DNA of 64,000 bases. Origin: Chloroflexota bacterium (GTDB taxonomy: Bacteria; Chloroflexota; UBA11872). The DNA is taken from the NCBI GenBank assembly GCA_028874175.1, contig JAPPLN010000038.1:20974-84973 (forward strand), written 5' to 3'. The position numbers were made by a program, and so were the translations under genes. The notes under the pieces were generated by a model. The model was not told where the DNA came from and made no database searches. It saw nothing but the letters and a program-made list of their open reading frames with translations. This document shows positions 62,074 through 64,000 of the stretch, in pieces (position 1 is the stretch's first letter; each line of letters opens with the position of its first letter).

Positions 62074-63161
62074 AGAACTGGCGCATCGTCGTCACTCCCG
62101 GCGACGGCATCGGGCCGGAGGTGATGGCGGCCGGCGCTGAGGTGCTGGACCACGCGGCCTCACGCTTCGGCGTTGGCGTCACGCAGTTGGAGCGCCCGCT
62201 CGGCGGCAACAGCATCGACCGCTTCGGCGAGCCCTGTACCGACGAGGTGTTTCAGGACGCCCTCGACGCGGACGCCGTGTTGCTCGCGGCGGTCGGCGGT
62301 CCGAAGTGGGAGGACCCGCACGCCGAGTTCACCCCGGAGGAAGGCGTATTGCGGCTGCGCAAGGGCCTGGAACTCTACGCCAACGTTCGACCTGTGCTGG
62401 TGTACGACGCCCTGGTCGACCAGTCGCCGTTGCGTCCCGAGGTGGTTCGCGGGACCGACATGGTCATCCTGCGCGAGCTGATCGGCGGGCTGTACTTCGG
62501 CCAGCCAAAGGAAATGCGCTTCATCGGCGGCGAGCGCGGCGCCGTGGACACCCTGGCCTATCGCGAGAGCGAAGTCCGCCGGATTGTCGAGCGTGCCTTC
62601 GAATGGGCAGCCGGCCGTCGGCGCAAAGTGCTTTCCGTGGACAAGTTCAACGTGCTGGTCACCGGGCGCTTCTGGCGCGACATCGCCAACGACGTGGCGG
62701 CCCAATACCCGGACATCGAGTACGACACCATGCTGGCGGACGCGTTTGCCGCGGCGTTGGTTCGTCAGCCGACCGAATATGACGTCGTCGTTACCGAAAA
62801 CACGTTTGGCGATCTGCTGAGCGACGAGGCTGGCGTCTTCACCGGCTCGCTCGGCATGTTGCCCTCGGCCAGCCTGGGCGACGAAGGGCGCGCGCTCTAC
62901 GAGCCCGTCCACGGCAGCGCGCCGGACATCGCCGGTCAGGGTATTGCCAACCCGTTGGGTACAATCCTCAGCGTGGCGATGCTGTTTCGCCATACGTTCG
63001 ACCAGCCACAGGCGGCCGCGGCTATCGAGACGGCCGTCGAACACACGCTCAACGACGGGTTCCGAACGCCCGATATCGGCGAGGAGGGTGCGCGCCTCGT
63101 GGACACAACGTCCATGACCGCGGCGGTCATTGCCCGGATCGAGGGGCCCGCCGCCGGCTGA
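62070..63161 (+). CDS. leuB: 3-isopropylmalate dehydrogenase
   Basis: 363 residues. Beta-decarboxylating dehydrogenase: PGDGIGPEVMAAG near the start, ELIGGLYFG, metal Asp residues in DTMLADAFAAALV and LLSDEAGVFTGSLGMLPSASLG, then EPVHGSAPDIAGQGIANP for NAD binding. GTG start. Final leucine-specific redox step. Confidence 0.95.
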   Translation: MKNWRIVVTPGDGIGPEVMAAGAEVLDHAASRFGVGVTQLERPLGGNSIDRFGEPCTDEVFQDALDADAVLLAAVGGPKWEDPHAEFTPEEGVLRLRKGLELYANVRPVLVYDALVDQSPLRPEVVRGTDMVILRELIGGLYFGQPKEMRFIGGERGAVDTLAYRESEVRRIVERAFEWAAGRRRKVLSVDKFNVLVTGRFWRDIANDVAAQYPDIEYDTMLADAFAAALVRQPTEYDVVVTENTFGDLLSDEAGVFTGSLGMLPSASLGDEGRALYEPVHGSAPDIAGQGIANPLGTILSVAMLFRHTFDQPQAAAAIETAVEHTLNDGFRTPDIGEEGARLVDTTSMTAAVIARIEGPAAG

Positions 63162-63245
63162 CAGGCGTTTCAACGTCTCGCGGGGAGCCGGCGAGCCGAC
63201 CCGCGCGTAACCGATCTTTTTCCCGCCGAGGCTTGACCGATTCCG

Positions 63246-64000
63246 ATGCAACTCTCGCTATACGACACGACCCTGCGCGATGGCGCGCAGACGGAAGGCA
63301 TCTCGTTCTCGACCGAGGACAAGCTGCGAATCGCCCAGCGGCTGGACGCCTATGGCGTCCACTACATCGAGGGCGGCTTCCCCGGATCCAACCCCAAGGA
63401 CCGCGATTTCTTCCGCCGCGCCGCCGAAATCTCCTGGAAGCAGGCCCGCATCAGCGCCTTTGGCGCCACGCGCTACAAGGACCGCGACGTAGCCGACGAT
63501 CCCACCGTGGCCGCGCTTCTGGCTTGCGAGACACCCGCCGTCACCATCGTCGCCAAGTTCTCGCGCTTCCAGGTGGAGTCCGTGCTGGAAACCAGTACCG
63601 ACGAAAACCTGGCGATGATCCGCGATACGGTTGCCCACCTGAAAGCCGCCGGGCGCGAGGTGCTCGTCGACGCCGAGCACTTCTACGACGGCTTCACCCA
63701 GGACCCCGTCTATTCGCACGCCTGCGTCCAGGCCGCCACCGAGGCTGGTGCAGACTGGATCATCTGCTGCGACACCAACGGTGGAGCCTTGCCGGCCCAG
63801 GTCGCCGAGGCCACCCGAGCGGCGCGCGCGTGGACGACTGTCCCCATCGGCGTCCACATGCACAACGACGCCGATCTGGCCGCCGCCAACACGTTGGCCG
63901 GCGTGGCGGCGGGCGCCCTGCAGATTCAGGGCACCGTCAACGGCTTCGGCGAGCGCTGCGGCAACGCCAACCTCACGACGCTCATCCCTACCCTGCAGCT
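63246..64000 (+). CDS. cimA: (R)-citramalate synthase, partial (3' end beyond window)
   Basis: The first 251 codons of an open frame that runs off the window edge. LYDTTLRDGAQTEGISFSTEDK, YIEGGFPGSNPKD and VHMHNDADLAAANTLAG show a LeuA-like DRE-TIM enzyme of the CimA type, which differs from LeuA in the GAQTEGIS and GGFPGSNPKD segments. Condenses pyruvate and acetyl-CoA to citramalate, opening the threonine-independent route to 2-oxobutyrate and isoleucine; LeuBCD upstream can carry out the next steps. Confidence 0.9.
   Translation, partial: MQLSLYDTTLRDGAQTEGISFSTEDKLRIAQRLDAYGVHYIEGGFPGSNPKDRDFFRRAAEISWKQARISAFGATRYKDRDVADDPTVAALLACETPAVTIVAKFSRFQVESVLETSTDENLAMIRDTVAHLKAAGREVLVDAEHFYDGFTQDPVYSHACVQAATEAGADWIICCDTNGGALPAQVAEATRAARAWTTVPIGVHMHNDADLAAANTLAGVAAGALQIQGTVNGFGERCGNANLTTLIPTLQ

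Overview
The window is high-GC, single-copy, gene-dense bacterial chromosome with operon-style packing: many ATGA or GTGA start/stop overlaps, GTG and TTG starts, and few gaps. Two T-box tRNA-sensing leaders, a MutS2, a Zn-type HemB, secreted proteins with WGYP-type repeats and plant-type leucine-rich repeats, and a possible selenoprotein together suggest a Chloroflexota bacterium, perhaps a marine or host-associated Dehalococcoidia/SAR202-like lineage. That placement is inference from gene content. There are no rRNA, tRNA or CRISPR loci and no transposase gene.

Layout. 0.1-8.9 kb: ammonium transporter, orphan RHH antitoxin, enoyl-reductase-like SDR, then oxidoreductase-nadD-rsfS-small membrane protein, MutS2, a DUF4389 protein and a LON-domain protein. 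9-16.1 kb: one ABC-2 exporter pair, a probable selenocysteine peroxiredoxin-like protein (in-frame UGA in a UxxC motif with a SECIS-like hairpin), then a second ABC ATPase followed by four tandem paralogous permeases. 16.1-20.4 kb: an Ile-specifier T-box in front of alaX-ileS; the IleRS has the swapped GxHH signature. 20.4-32.6 kb is a looser accessory region: duplicated small coiled-coil/TM genes, a low-GC GIY-YIG gene, Rieske protein, two GNATs, an SDR, a cytochrome c lipoprotein, a TIM-barrel isomerase, a glycosyltransferase, a secreted LRR protein, a methyltransferase, and a noncoding stretch with an exact 21-bp repeat array and a poly-C/poly-G tract.

32.6-40.7 kb is a sulfate-assimilation and siroheme/tetrapyrrole block: sulfite reductase, APS/PAPS reductase, APS kinase, ATP sulfurylase, then hemC-cobA-hemD-hemB. 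The siroheme made from the hem/cobA products is the cofactor of the reductase at the head of the block. 40.7-51.7 kb holds a DMT transporter, a GAF histidine kinase, parA-ftsZ, pyrD, a YchF-like protein that has lost its GTPase motifs, a two-domain spondin-type secreted protein, rpsT, holA and a HicBA toxin-antitoxin pair.

52-64 kb: class III aminotransferase with a RidA-like protein, a DEDDy exonuclease, then a branched-chain amino-acid operon (ilvB-ilvN-ilvC-leuA-leuC-leuD-leuB-cimA, the last cut by the window edge) behind a T-box whose aligned specifier is a valine codon (GTC), followed by a 26-codon leader ORF ending in a hairpin. Three homopolymer G/C tracts (window start, 32.4 kb, 49.6 kb) look like sequencing or assembly artefacts.
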